NCBI GenBank assembly: GCA_029263945.1
Contig: JARIDM010000254.1
Location: 1-6,067 of the forward strand
DNA from: Sporosarcina sp.
Lineage (GTDB): Bacteria; Bacillota; Bacilli; Bacillales_A; Planococcaceae
Reading direction: 5' to 3'
DNA: 6,067 nucleotides
Shown: one piece after another, positions 5,957 to 6,067 of the stretch
Layout: each line of letters opens with the position of its first letter
Position numbering within the stretch: position 1 is the stretch's first letter
Position numbers and translations under genes: made by a program
The notes under the pieces: generated by a model
What the model was told of the DNA's origin: nothing
Database searches by the model: none
What the model saw: only the letters and a program-made list of their open reading frames with translations

Positions 5957-5999
5957 AAAGACACCTTATCATATGAAAAGGTGTCTTTGTTTAATTTTA
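5957..5999 (+). terminator. rho-independent terminator downstream of ferritin
   Basis: An 11-bp perfect stem, AAAGACACCTT (5957-5967) / AAGGTGTCTTT (5978-5988), has a 10-base loop and is followed by GTTTAATTTT. It lies 73 bases after the ferritin stop. Read leftward, the tail is TTGGTTGCTTTT, so it might also serve a converging gene from the right. A weaker hairpin (TAACGA 5910-5915 / TCGTTA 5931-5936) lies in between. Confidence 0.82.
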
Positions 6000-6067
6000 A
6001 GCAGAACTATTAATAAGTCAATCAATTTCATACTAGGTTTTATTGCTCCACCACCACAACAACATAT
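6000..6067. other. right edge, no identifiable gene
   Basis: 68 bases past the ferritin terminator. On the minus strand a frame open at the window edge ends at TAA 6040-6042 after ...VVVVVEQ and could be the last codons of a converging gene. It is too short to call. Nothing else is visible. Confidence 0.4.

Overview
The window looks like ordinary chromosome from a low-GC Gram-positive of the order Bacillales. ClpE under CtsR boxes, strong AAGGAGG-type ribosome binding sites, AT-rich intergenic DNA and hairpin-plus-T-tract terminators all point there. A Planococcaceae-like genus (Sporosarcina/Lysinibacillus group) is my guess from general protein character; nothing in the sequence proves it. 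I see no insertion sequence, phage gene, CRISPR array, tRNA or rRNA.

Left part (1-2460): a possible 3' end of a rightward gene (1-135) faces clpE, with a two-way terminator between them. clpE (219-2342, minus) encodes a zinc-finger HSP100 unfoldase that works with ClpP. Its promoter is complete (TTGATA, 17 bp, TATAAT). It is packed with CtsR operator heptads: one perfect 17-bp box over the transcription start, one degenerate box between -35 and -10, and one further half-site upstream. This is a textbook heat-shock/protein-quality-control unit.

Middle part (2457-4425): a leftward gene for a membrane diguanylate cyclase is split by one in-frame TAA. The upstream piece (3004-4092) holds two membrane helices, an extracytoplasmic dCACHE-like sensor and a linker. 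The downstream piece (2515-2964) holds a GGEEF catalytic domain with an intact product-inhibition site. Thirteen sense codons between the TAA and the first ATG of the second piece still encode the family's DPLTGL-NRR motif, so the frame was continuous until recently. The 333-bp region upstream has a sigma-D-like -10 (GCCGATAT) and an unrecognised 58-codon open stretch.

Right part (4352-6067): two rightward single-gene units, each with its own promoter-like sequence, good Shine-Dalgarno and terminator. The first is a classical SDR oxidoreductase (4426-5187); the second is an FtnA-type ferritin (5380-5883) with all di-iron ligands present. The last ~65 bases hold no identifiable gene.

The units appear to be transcribed independently; nothing links them into one pathway beyond a loose stress, iron and signalling flavour. 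I found no convincing new biological system. The points most worth checking are the split diguanylate cyclase, the helically phased CtsR heptads, and the possible motility-sigma-factor promoter.
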